A DNA stretch of 38,111 bases from a virus. Made by a program: the position numbers and the translations under genes. The notes beneath the pieces are model-generated. The model ran no database searches. It saw only the letters and a program-made list of their open reading frames with translations, and was not told the DNA's origin. The stretch's first letter is position 1; every line of letters starts with the position of its first letter. Shown here in pieces: positions 23,931 to 31,663 of this stretch. The stretch spans positions 1 through 38,111 of the IMG/VR virus record IMGVR_UViG_3300042906_000949; one strand, given 5' to 3'.

Positions 23931-25640
23931 TTAATCACAAAATCTACCTTTTTTATTAAAAGATAAATTAGTATTATTTAAAGAATTTAAGTTTATTTTA
24001 TCTGTAAAACCACGAGCCAAATCAACTAAATCTTCACCCTTACCAAATATTTCATTTATTTTTTCTAAATTTTCATTAACAAATCCAGGTAATAAACTTA
24101 ATTTGGATTTAAAATAATTTATACTTTGTTCTTTTATTTTTTTTGTTATAACACAAAGTATTAAATTTTTAAGTGACTTTATAACCAAAGGTAATAAAAA
24201 GTCATAAATTAATTTTCTTAAAATTTCCGCAATTATACATCGTATAATACATTCATATTCTTTTAAAATCTTTTTTACGGAGACTTCTTTAACTGGCGAT
24301 GAATTAACTAAATAATAGAATAAATTTAACATCATCAAATTTTTGGGTGTTAGTACTATTTTAGTTAATGCAATTTGTAAGGAACTAATGAAATTCGCTA
24401 AGAATTCTGCAGATGCAGAATTTTTATCTAAATTTTTAACACCTTCAGTAGACTCACTTATTAGTGCATCTAAAGATCTTGTATATGTATTAATTTTTTC
24501 TTGTAGTGTAGATGATGCAGTTAATTCATCATTTATAGATTTTACCGTTTCGTATGAAATAGAACTAGTTTGTTTACCACAACATTTAGCGTATTGTTTA
24601 ACGCCTAATTTTTTCTGTTTTGCTATTTGTTTTATGTTAGTAATTTGTTTTGAATTAAATTCATAAAAACTATCATCTAAACTAATCTCAGGATTATCAA
24701 TACCATTATCAATATAATCACTGATGGCTTGTTCCGTTTCTACTGTCCGTAGTAAACATTCATCAGGTAAATCTATCTTATTAGTTAACGTACCATAAAT
24801 TAAATTTATAATATCGGGTACAACTTTATCCACATTAAATAATGGATTTTGACTATTAAAATAATCATTTAAAAAAGATATAAGTGTTTTACTTTGATAA
24901 GTTTGATTTATTAATCTAACATTAAAAACTCTAGGTCTTGCTTCAATATTTTGATACTCCACAGTACCATCCGATTCGATAAATGCAGTTGGGGAGTTTT
25001 CAAAATACCTAACCTCAACAATTTGTTTTCCATTTATTGGATCCGCCCAAATTAAAGGATTACCATTCTCTTGTATTACTTTCCACAAAAATGCGTTTAA
25101 GTCATTAGTCTCGTCACCATCATAAAATAGTTGCCCTACTTCACTATTAGGGTCAACCGCAAATAAACAAGTCAAGTCTAATTTATTTAACTCAATATTC
25201 ATCCCAATACCAGGACTACCTGAGTTTGGTAATGGAGTACCGTTTGCGTCAAAAACTATTGTAGTTGGGTCAGTAACAAATAACCATCCAGGTATTTTTG
25301 GATCAATTTTACAAGCGAAACAACTTTTAATAGAATTAATTAAATTTACTGATAGGTTTTCTGATAGAGGAGTTAATTGTTCGACTAACCAACTAATTAA
25401 CTGCATCCTCATTTCATCAAAATTAATACCTGTTACTAACGCCAAAATGTCGTTTAAGAAATCAATTACCTTTTGACTAGGATTTAAATCTGACAAATCA
25501 GGTAATACGTTAGGTATAGATAAATCAGGTAAATTATTACAAGTAGTTTTATTCAAAGAAATTAACTCCAATATCTGTCGTTTGATATCGGCAATTATAT
25601 CTTTAGGTTCACAAACTACATTTCTAAATTTTTCACTCAT
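23931..25640 (-). CDS. Large structural protein of baseplate region, unknown family
   Basis: A 569-aa protein with long amphipathic helices in both the N- and C-terminal thirds. It is rich in hydrophobic residues and has many cysteines (for example SCFACKID and YAKCCGKQ, CIIRCIIAEI). The middle third is beta-rich (WADPINGKQIVEVRYFENS). The C-terminal third could be read as membrane-like helices but contains regular charges, so a coiled bundle is more likely. It lies between two small genes in the baseplate operon. The size and position suit a wedge or hub component. No T4 gene number can be assigned by eye. Confidence 0.7.
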   Translation of the reverse strand: MSEKFRNVVCEPKDIIADIKRQILELISLNKTTCNNLPDLSIPNVLPDLSDLNPSQKVIDFLNDILALVTGINFDEMRMQLISWLVEQLTPLSENLSVNLINSIKSCFACKIDPKIPGWLFVTDPTTIVFDANGTPLPNSGSPGIGMNIELNKLDLTCLFAVDPNSEVGQLFYDGDETNDLNAFLWKVIQENGNPLIWADPINGKQIVEVRYFENSPTAFIESDGTVEYQNIEARPRVFNVRLINQTYQSKTLISFLNDYFNSQNPLFNVDKVVPDIINLIYGTLTNKIDLPDECLLRTVETEQAISDYIDNGIDNPEISLDDSFYEFNSKQITNIKQIAKQKKLGVKQYAKCCGKQTSSISYETVKSINDELTASSTLQEKINTYTRSLDALISESTEGVKNLDKNSASAEFLANFISSLQIALTKIVLTPKNLMMLNLFYYLVNSSPVKEVSVKKILKEYECIIRCIIAEILRKLIYDFLLPLVIKSLKNLILCVITKKIKEQSINYFKSKLSLLPGFVNENLEKINEIFGKGEDLVDLARGFTDKINLNSLNNTNLSFNKKGRFCD

Positions 25641-25646
25641 AATGTA

Positions 25647-26027
25647 TTAATCAATATCGTATTCAGTATTTTTATTGTTTGACTTTTCCTTAAACAATTC
25701 TCTTAGTAAGTTCTTATCATCTTCAGTGATACCCGACCCATTTGATTGGGTTTCATCTTCAGACTTACCTCCTAAAATTTGAGATTGTAATTTTGCTAAG
25801 GCGATTTTTTTATCTATGGTAGTTTCAATGATTTTTAATGTCTCATTATTAACTTTACCTATTTGATACTCATCGTTTATGTCCTGTATGTCAACACGTA
25901 CTTTACGTTCAGTCAATTCTCTTCTTGCATTATTCATAACGTTACTACAATCGTTATAAATTTCCTGCATCAGTTCTTGAAGACTGTTTTTATCTATATT
26001 GATTTTAGTTTTTTTTGGTCTAGACAT
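25647..26027 (-). CDS. Small charged helical protein of unknown function
   Basis: A 126-aa protein, basic at the N terminus (SRPKKTKINIDK), then helical with NSLQELMQEIYNDCSNVMNNARREL, then an acidic Ser-rich tail. It directly precedes the 569-aa structural gene and has its own late motif at 26043-26052, so it leads the baseplate unit. It could be an assembly chaperone or small structural protein. No motif gives a function. Confidence 0.65.
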   Translation of the reverse strand: MSRPKKTKINIDKNSLQELMQEIYNDCSNVMNNARRELTERKVRVDIQDINDEYQIGKVNNETLKIIETTIDKKIALAKLQSQILGGKSEDETQSNGSGITEDDKNLLRELFKEKSNNKNTEYDID

Positions 26028-26042
26028 ATTAATGTATTTTCC

Positions 26043-26052
26043 TATAAATATC
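26043..26052 (-). promoter_or_regulatory. Candidate late promoter motif (minus strand)
   Basis: On the minus strand GATATTTATA, 15 bases before the start at 26027. It lies between the late sigma factor gene and the baseplate genes, so the sigma factor would drive the unit just downstream of itself. Confidence 0.6.
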
Positions 26053-26065
26053 TAATTTTAAAATT

Positions 26066-26800
26066 TTAAATTTCATCATCATCAATTTTATCTGTCTTAA
26101 GTAATAAATACATTTTTTTAAACCTCCTCATACCAACTCTTATATCTTTAGTTGATAAATCGGATATTTCTCTTATATATGAAAGTATAAGATTTTTATT
26201 GTATTTATTACCACTTTCTATTTGTTCAAAAATAGATTCCCAATTATCTAAAATTCTAGTTAATGCGTCACCAACCTTTATTTCATTTTCAGATAATTTA
26301 CCAAACTTCATATCCGCTTTAATACTCGCAGAGATTTCTTCAATAAACTCATCTAATTGTAATTTTTGATCATCAATATGGTATATAAAATCATCCATCG
26401 TTTCGACAGTTTTATATACATCATCATATGATACATCAGATTTTAATTTTTTATCATCTTTTATTAATTGTCCTAAAAGATAATGTTTACATATCGTACC
26501 AAAATAAGAATAAGCCTTTTTATTCTTATCGGGTTTGAAGTTATGCATTTTTGTTATTAAAAAAGAAAGAGTATCAGAATGTACATCCTCATAATCATAC
26601 TCTTTTCTATATAACTTGTATCTTCTAATGATGGATTCAACCATCTTGTTAATAGGGTCTTTTAGATATTCAACATAAATTCTATTTCTTTCGCTATACG
26701 ATTCACTTGTTAAAAATTTAACTACTGCTTCTTCCTGTTCAGGACCAAAATATAGGTTATTCGTTCTCTTCCGACCCCTTTTTTTAGGTTCTTCAGACAT
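26066..26800 (-). CDS. 55: Late sigma factor (gp55-like)
   Basis: A sigma70-family regulator that directs host RNA polymerase to late promoters; in T4 it acts with gp33 and the gp45 clamp. The 244-aa protein has a sigma region 2-like core at about residues 72-118: MHNFKPDKNKKAYSYFGTIC, then KHYLLGQLIKDDKK. This matches the T4 gp55 pattern HNFDETKYKNPHAYITQAC followed by a basic helix. The N terminus is basic (KKRGRKR) and the C-terminal part helical, ending in an acidic tail. It is longer than T4 gp55 (185 aa). The matched promoter is probably the ATATTTAT element found in this window. Confidence 0.85.
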   Translation of the reverse strand: MSEEPKKRGRKRTNNLYFGPEQEEAVVKFLTSESYSERNRIYVEYLKDPINKMVESIIRRYKLYRKEYDYEDVHSDTLSFLITKMHNFKPDKNKKAYSYFGTICKHYLLGQLIKDDKKLKSDVSYDDVYKTVETMDDFIYHIDDQKLQLDEFIEEISASIKADMKFGKLSENEIKVGDALTRILDNWESIFEQIESGNKYNKNLILSYIREISDLSTKDIRVGMRRFKKMYLLLKTDKIDDDEI

Positions 26801-26809
26801 AACGAATGT

Positions 26810-27586
26810 TTATGGTTCATATGTTATTTCCCTATCTTCAGTGAAAAAATATTCTTTTTTAGCTTTGTTAACCCAAAATTTACTTTCTAAAACATCGATA
26901 GTGTTCTTATATTCTACAAATAAAGAACCTTCTCTATTGTTTGTGTGTTTATACCCCAATTTAGGAATTACCATAATAGGAATCGATAAATATGACATTC
27001 TCAATAAAAACTCATAGGTAAAAGTTAATTTAATATTTTTCTTTAACCCACCGTGTTCTAAGAAAAGTTCTTTGTTAACAACCATACCATCAAAATTAAA
27101 GTTCTGAACTCTTTGTAATGTATTATTATCTAAATATCCTGATTGTTCAGTGAAATCTTTTGCCCACACACTCTCATTAGTGAAGGAAATAAATCTACCA
27201 TTTTCGTCAGTTTCATAAACTATTGGTAAAAATATACCAACCTCAGGATAAGATTCAGAATATTGAATTCCATTTTTAATCCATATTGGTGAAAGTTCGT
27301 CATCGTATTCCACAAAAGTGAAATAATCTCCACTAGATTTTTCTACACCAAAATTAATCTGTGACTGGAAATCATACTCACCAGTTTCGTTTTCAATTAC
27401 TTTAGTGATTTCTTTTAAATCACCGTAATCATATTCTGTTAAAAATTTATTTACATCCTTATCATTTGATGTGATAAATAAAACCTCATGTGGTTTAACT
27501 TTTTGATTTTTAATACTTTCAATACATCTAGTTAGATATTCTCCTTCTAACTTATGAACTGGTACTAATACTGTTATTTTTGTCAT
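26810..27586 (-). CDS. Glycosyltransferase, GT-A fold (family 2-like)
   Basis: A 258-aa protein starting with KITVLVPVHKLEGEYLTRCI, the typical nucleotide-sugar-binding strand and loop of GT2 enzymes. SSGDYFTFVEYDDELSP includes the acidic metal site (Asp95, Asp96). NFDGMVVNKELFLEHGGL follows, as in the acceptor half of this family. No membrane segment is present, so it is cytoplasmic. The donor and acceptor are unknown. It lies between the second glycosyltransferase and the late sigma gene, well inside the morphogenesis region, so virion glycosylation is a reasonable guess. Confidence 0.85.
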   Translation of the reverse strand: MTKITVLVPVHKLEGEYLTRCIESIKNQKVKPHEVLFITSNDKDVNKFLTEYDYGDLKEITKVIENETGEYDFQSQINFGVEKSSGDYFTFVEYDDELSPIWIKNGIQYSESYPEVGIFLPIVYETDENGRFISFTNESVWAKDFTEQSGYLDNNTLQRVQNFNFDGMVVNKELFLEHGGLKKNIKLTFTYEFLLRMSYLSIPIMVIPKLGYKHTNNREGSLFVEYKNTIDVLESKFWVNKAKKEYFFTEDREITYEP

Positions 27587-27590
27587 AATT

Positions 27591-28721
27591 TTAATTGTTT
27601 TCTACTGTTAGTGTTTCTTCTTTTTGTTTTAGTTGATCGTAAGTGTGTTGTAACTCAACAATCCTCCTATCAAAAATTCCTTTATAAACTTCAGATAAAA
27701 TTTTATCTGATTCTTCTGTACTATATTTGTTTTCCCATTCACTCATACCATTCATTATGTTTTCAGGAATAGCATCCTCTAAATATAACCCAACCATAGT
27801 TGCAATAATATCGGGAATAGAATTAAGGTTAGGTGTCCAAATACCATTATCATTAAGATTAAGGTTACCATTCTCATCAATAGATCCCATCCATTCTGGC
27901 ACCATTCTCGGTATTTTACCAATAACAGGTGTTTTAGTTCTCATAGACTCTAATGGGAACGTACCAAAACTAGATAGTTCATCAATCCAAACACTAACAA
28001 AAGATTTTGACAATTCTTTTGCAAACATTTCTCTAGGTAAACCTGACATATCTCTAAATGTTACAAATCTATAGTGTGGATATTTCTGATAGAAAATTTT
28101 CACAATTTTCAATAACTCTCTTTTATCTCTAGCGGACATAGCAATAGTTGGTATTTTCGGTTCGTTAGAATTCTTAAAATATTCAGGAATACCTACTGGG
28201 ATAATATCTGTTCTTAAATTTCTAAATGTAGAATTAACATAATTACTCAAATTTTCGTTTGTAGTAATTACATCACTAATTCCAAATTGTTCCCAACCTT
28301 CACCGATTTCTAACATTTCAAAAATGTACTCATAAGACTGTAAGAATACAATTCTCTTACAAGGGAAATTAACTGTTTGTTTAATAATACTAGCAAATGC
28401 TTCAGGTATTACTACAAAATCGTAAGGTCCAACCTGTAATTTTTGTGATTCGATAGATACGTGTGGTAAGTTAGCGTATTCTTCACCTAACCATTCAGCA
28501 ATACCCATACCTTCTTCATCTTCTCTTAGTTTATAATCATTCTTATCATGAAGAACATTGGCATTATATCCCAATTCTCTAAGTTTTTTTACGTGTTCGT
28601 AAATTGTTGCGACACCTGCAGTAGGATTACCTTTGGTGTCAATTGTAAAGAAATAAATACCGAAATCTTTATTCTCTATTTTTCCAATTGATTCTTTAAT
28701 TTTTTCTAATTGTTCACTCAT
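27591..28721 (-). CDS. Glycosyltransferase, GT-B fold
   Basis: A 376-aa protein. The N-terminal Rossmann half contains a GVATIYEHVKKLRELGYNANV pattern, as in GT4-type enzymes. The C-terminal half has PTIAMSARDKRELLKIVKIF and FGTFPLESMRTKTPVIG, which matches the donor-binding Glu-containing motif of GT-B retaining enzymes. No signal peptide or membrane helix is seen. Its partner, the GT-A enzyme, is four bases downstream, so the two probably act in series on one glycan. A TATAAATA sequence lies upstream, but in AT-rich DNA this may be chance. Confidence 0.85.
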   Translation of the reverse strand: MSEQLEKIKESIGKIENKDFGIYFFTIDTKGNPTAGVATIYEHVKKLRELGYNANVLHDKNDYKLREDEEGMGIAEWLGEEYANLPHVSIESQKLQVGPYDFVVIPEAFASIIKQTVNFPCKRIVFLQSYEYIFEMLEIGEGWEQFGISDVITTNENLSNYVNSTFRNLRTDIIPVGIPEYFKNSNEPKIPTIAMSARDKRELLKIVKIFYQKYPHYRFVTFRDMSGLPREMFAKELSKSFVSVWIDELSSFGTFPLESMRTKTPVIGKIPRMVPEWMGSIDENGNLNLNDNGIWTPNLNSIPDIIATMVGLYLEDAIPENIMNGMSEWENKYSTEESDKILSEVYKGIFDRRIVELQHTYDQLKQKEETLTVENN

Positions 28722-28742
28722 AGCATTTTATTTTATTATTAT

Positions 28743-29072
28743 TTATAATTCTCTTATTATACCCTTCATTAAAAGAGTGTTGTACGCTAGTTTAAATGGT
28801 ACTGACGTTGCATTTAAGGCTACTTTACCCATTCTATTATCTATTTCCTCATTATACGATAAAAGTGTTCCCACCATCTCTCTATATAGTTCATATTTTG
28901 TTACGTCTATTTGAACTACTGAATCGTCTAATAAGTTTTCTTCTTCAGTTTCTTCTTCAGTTTCTAAATTCTTAACAATTTTTTCACTCGGTTCAATTCT
29001 AACTATCTCTGATAATCTTTCAACATCAATATATAATTCTTTACCCCCAATTTCTAATAATAAGTTTTCCAT
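28743..29072 (-). CDS. Small acidic protein of unknown function
   Basis: A 109-aa protein. It has a short N-terminal beta-like part (LLLEIGGKELYIDVERLSEI), an acidic linker (EETEEENLLDD) and a helical C-terminal half (KYELYREMVGTLLSYNEE). The domain pattern suggests a small regulatory or adaptor protein. I do not recognise it. It precedes the glycosyltransferase pair and probably shares their transcript. Confidence 0.65.
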   Translation of the reverse strand: MENLLLEIGGKELYIDVERLSEIVRIEPSEKIVKNLETEEETEEENLLDDSVVQIDVTKYELYREMVGTLLSYNEEIDNRMGKVALNATSVPFKLAYNTLLMKGIIREL

Positions 29073-29117
29073 ATTTTATTTTTTATTAATTTAATATTTT
29101 ATATTAATAAGTAAATG

Positions 29118-29750
29118 TTAAACATCTTCAAAATCTACTGTTTCTGTGTTTAAAATTTTACCTAAAAGTTTTTTATCATCAATTATTTCTTTAAGATCAA
29201 TAATTGTATAATCAGAGTTACAATTTTTATTGTAATGATTTATTACTTTTATGGAAATCTTATCATTTGGTTTACAATTCAAAGCGGATGGGTTTGCAGT
29301 GATTAATACATCAACATGATCCCATTTCTTATCATAATCTCTTACAAAAATAATATTATTAACTTTTGCTGATAATTTAGATAAAAAGAATAAAGTTGCG
29401 GGTTTACTATTATTTAATTCCTTACTTATTACCACTGGAGTATGTCCCATATCTTCTATGATATTATGTAGTTGATTTAAATGTTCCACAGAATTTAATT
29501 TTACCTCACCTGCATGTCCAAAAATCTCTAAAGATGAATCCACATATAAGAATTTATTTAATTCTTCCTCACCACCTTTAAAATCAAAATGTTCTAATAA
29601 ATCTAATGTATCTATAACTCTTCTTTCTAATTCAACTTCAACGTCATCGTTTTCAATATCCTCTTCGTTAGGGTAATATTTATCATATACAGATTCAAAT
29701 TTTGAGATGAAGTCTCTAACTACACCATCGATTGTTATACCTACTATCAT
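29118..29750 (-). CDS. HAD-fold protein with missing nucleophile
   Basis: A 210-aa protein related to phage HAD-type nucleotidases or phosphatases. Motif I should read DxDG(V/L) but here is ITIDGVVRDF, with Thr6 in place of the nucleophilic Asp. Only the second Asp (Asp8) is kept. Motif II is seen as TPVVISKE and the C-terminal acidic loop in VLITANPSAL is degenerate. Activity as a phosphatase is therefore doubtful; it may have become a structural or regulatory protein. Its start overlaps the stop of the 49-aa gene upstream. Confidence 0.7.
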   Translation of the reverse strand: MIVGITIDGVVRDFISKFESVYDKYYPNEEDIENDDVEVELERRVIDTLDLLEHFDFKGGEEELNKFLYVDSSLEIFGHAGEVKLNSVEHLNQLHNIIEDMGHTPVVISKELNNSKPATLFFLSKLSAKVNNIIFVRDYDKKWDHVDVLITANPSALNCKPNDKISIKVINHYNKNCNSDYTIIDLKEIIDDKKLLGKILNTETVDFEDV

Positions 29751-29896
29751 TCTTTTTCTATATTAAAAATTTTTAATAAATCTTCTTTACTCAACCCCTT
29801 CATTTTAGAAAAATATTTTATTGCTAAAATTTCATTTTCTTGTGTTGTGTAATTAATCACCTCACCTTTTTTAGTTTTCAAAAAAAATTTTTTCAT
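29747..29896 (-). CDS. Small protein (49 aa), overlapping start of the HAD gene
   Basis: A frame between phoH and the HAD-like gene. It starts at the ATG at 29896 and ends with a TGA that overlaps the next ATG (ATGA). The product begins MKKFFLKTKKGEVINYTTQE and ends KEDLLKIFNIEKE. It looks like a small basic helical protein. It is easily overlooked because of its size, but it fills an otherwise empty gap of about 150 bases and shows the same four-base overlap seen at other gene junctions here. No function is recognised. Confidence 0.65.
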   Translation of the reverse strand: MKKFFLKTKKGEVINYTTQENEILAIKYFSKMKGLSKEDLLKIFNIEKE

Positions 29897-29899
29897 TTT

Positions 29900-30655
29900 T
29901 TATTTATTTTCTTCTATTTGATCGAAAATATCCTCAATAGTTTTAATAAGTGGGTTCCTAACAATATCACCTTCATCTCTCAAAGTAACTGTACCAAAAT
30001 CTTCTTTATCTTCAAATCTATTTATTATTATTTCTAAAGAACTATCACTTTTCTTTTTAATATCTCTTTGTTTAACATCACCTAAAATTACCATTTTCGA
30101 ATCATTACCAATTCTAGTCATTAGAGTTCTCATATTTGAGAGTGATATATTTTGTGCCTCATCAACAATGATAATTGTATTATCAATACTTCTACCTCTA
30201 ACAAACGCTAATGGTTGTATACTAATGATACCTAATTCCCTTAATTTCCTAGTCATTGTTTCACCAATAATTTTTTCAAAGTTATCTATAAATGAAATCA
30301 TATATGGTTCTAATTTTTCTTTTAAATCACCTGGTAGAAAACCTAATTCTTCTCCTGGTAATTGTGTGACAGATTTAACTAATAGAATCTTCTTATATTT
30401 GGTTCTAGACTTAACAATTTTAAGTGCTTCGGCACACGCTATAAAAGTCTTACCTGTTCCAGGTAAACCAGATACAATAGTTATTTGATTATTTTTTATA
30501 GAGTCAACTAATTTTTTTTGGTTTTCGTTTTTACATTTAACGTTAACGAACATTGATGATAGAAATTTTTCCTCTTCATCATTTTTTCTGTAGATAAATT
30601 CTTCTACTTCTCTAAGATCTTCTTCAGAAAGTTTTCTATTTTTTCTTCTTGACAT
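29900..30655 (-). CDS. phoH: PhoH-like ATPase
   Basis: A 251-aa P-loop ATPase of the PhoH family, common in marine and T4-like phages and of uncertain function (phosphate-stress or RNA-related). Walker A is GLPGTGKT (63-70) and Walker B is IIIVDEAQN (161-169). The family stretch around LGFLPGDLKEK and the C-terminal MVILGDVKQRDIK sensor region are intact. The N terminus is basic and charged (SRRKNRKLSEEDLRE). It stands between the sugar cassette and the accessory genes in the same strand direction. Confidence 0.95.
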   Translation of the reverse strand: MSRRKNRKLSEEDLREVEEFIYRKNDEEEKFLSSMFVNVKCKNENQKKLVDSIKNNQITIVSGLPGTGKTFIACAEALKIVKSRTKYKKILLVKSVTQLPGEELGFLPGDLKEKLEPYMISFIDNFEKIIGETMTRKLRELGIISIQPLAFVRGRSIDNTIIIVDEAQNISLSNMRTLMTRIGNDSKMVILGDVKQRDIKKKSDSSLEIIINRFEDKEDFGTVTLRDEGDIVRNPLIKTIEDIFDQIEENK

Positions 30656-30679
30656 AATTTAATTTTAAGTTTGTTTTTA

Positions 30680-31663
30680 TTAATTGTGAATGTTATAATA
30701 AATTAACCAATAGTCAATCATTTCATCTAACATCGTTTCGAATGTATAATAGGGTAACCATCCTGTGTTTTTAACTAATTTAGATGAATCACCTTTTAAA
30801 TCGTGTAATTCTTCAGGTCTTAAGAATTTTTCATCTTGTTTCACATAGTCAACCCAATCTAACCCTAACCTATTGAAAACATATGTGACAAGCTCTCTAA
30901 CTGAATGTGATGTTCCCGTTGAACATACGAAATCGTCAGGATTTTTTAATTGTAGAATCTCCCACATCGCTTTAACATAATCTTTAGCGTGACCCCAATC
31001 TCTTGTAGCATCAAGATTACCCAATTTTAATTCATTAGACAACCCTAATTTTATCTTAACTGCTTCTTTACATACTTTATTGGTTACGAAGTTTGTACCC
31101 CTTCTTGGGGATTCGTGATTAAATAAAATACCATTAGAAACAAACATACCATATGAGTTTCTGTAGTTACGACAAATATTATAACTAAATACTTTAGCAC
31201 ATCCGTATGGTGAAACTGGATTCATAGGGGTAGTTTCTCTTTGGTACCCATCAGAATCGATTGAGTTACCGAACATTTCTGATGACGATGCTTGATAAAT
31301 TTTAGTGTCGGGTTTGATTAGTTTAATCGACTCAAGGAGATTTAAAGTTCCTAATCCAGTAACATTAGAAGTATATAATGGTTGATCAAATGAAATTCTA
31401 ACATGTGATTGTGCAGCCAAATTATATATTTCATCAGGCATTACTTTCTGTATAACACTAATTAATGATGACATATCCGTTAAATCACCATAATGTAATT
31501 TTACTTTATCATACACATTATCTAACCTAGCAGTTTGATTTTCTGCAACAGAATTTCTTTTTAATATACCGTGAACCACATAACCTTTTTCTAAAAGAAA
31601 TTCTGCCAAATATGAACCATCCTGTCCATTTATTCCAGTTATAAGTGCAATTTTTTTACCCAT
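30680..31663 (-). CDS. gmd: GDP-mannose 4,6-dehydratase
   Basis: Converts GDP-D-mannose to GDP-4-keto-6-deoxymannose, the entry step to GDP-fucose and GDP-colitose. The 327-aa short-chain dehydrogenase (extended type) has the Rossmann motif TGINGQDG (9-16), the catalytic SSSEMFG (126-132), and Tyr153/Lys157 in SPYGCAKVFS. NPVSPYG and RRGTNFVT are also family hallmarks. All catalytic residues are present, so it should be active. Its start overlaps the stop of the dehydratase gene upstream by eight bases, showing one operon. Confidence 0.95.
   Translation of the reverse strand: MGKKIALITGINGQDGSYLAEFLLEKGYVVHGILKRNSVAENQTARLDNVYDKVKLHYGDLTDMSSLISVIQKVMPDEIYNLAAQSHVRISFDQPLYTSNVTGLGTLNLLESIKLIKPDTKIYQASSSEMFGNSIDSDGYQRETTPMNPVSPYGCAKVFSYNICRNYRNSYGMFVSNGILFNHESPRRGTNFVTNKVCKEAVKIKLGLSNELKLGNLDATRDWGHAKDYVKAMWEILQLKNPDDFVCSTGTSHSVRELVTYVFNRLGLDWVDYVKQDEKFLRPEELHDLKGDSSKLVKNTGWLPYYTFETMLDEMIDYWLIYYNIHN

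Noticed and set aside
28740-28747. TATAAATA on the minus strand, an exact T4 late promoter consensus, before the GT-B gene
   Set aside because: It is a single copy, and the ten other genes share the opposite orientation ATATTTAT. In this AT-rich sequence an 8-base A/T word is easily found by chance.
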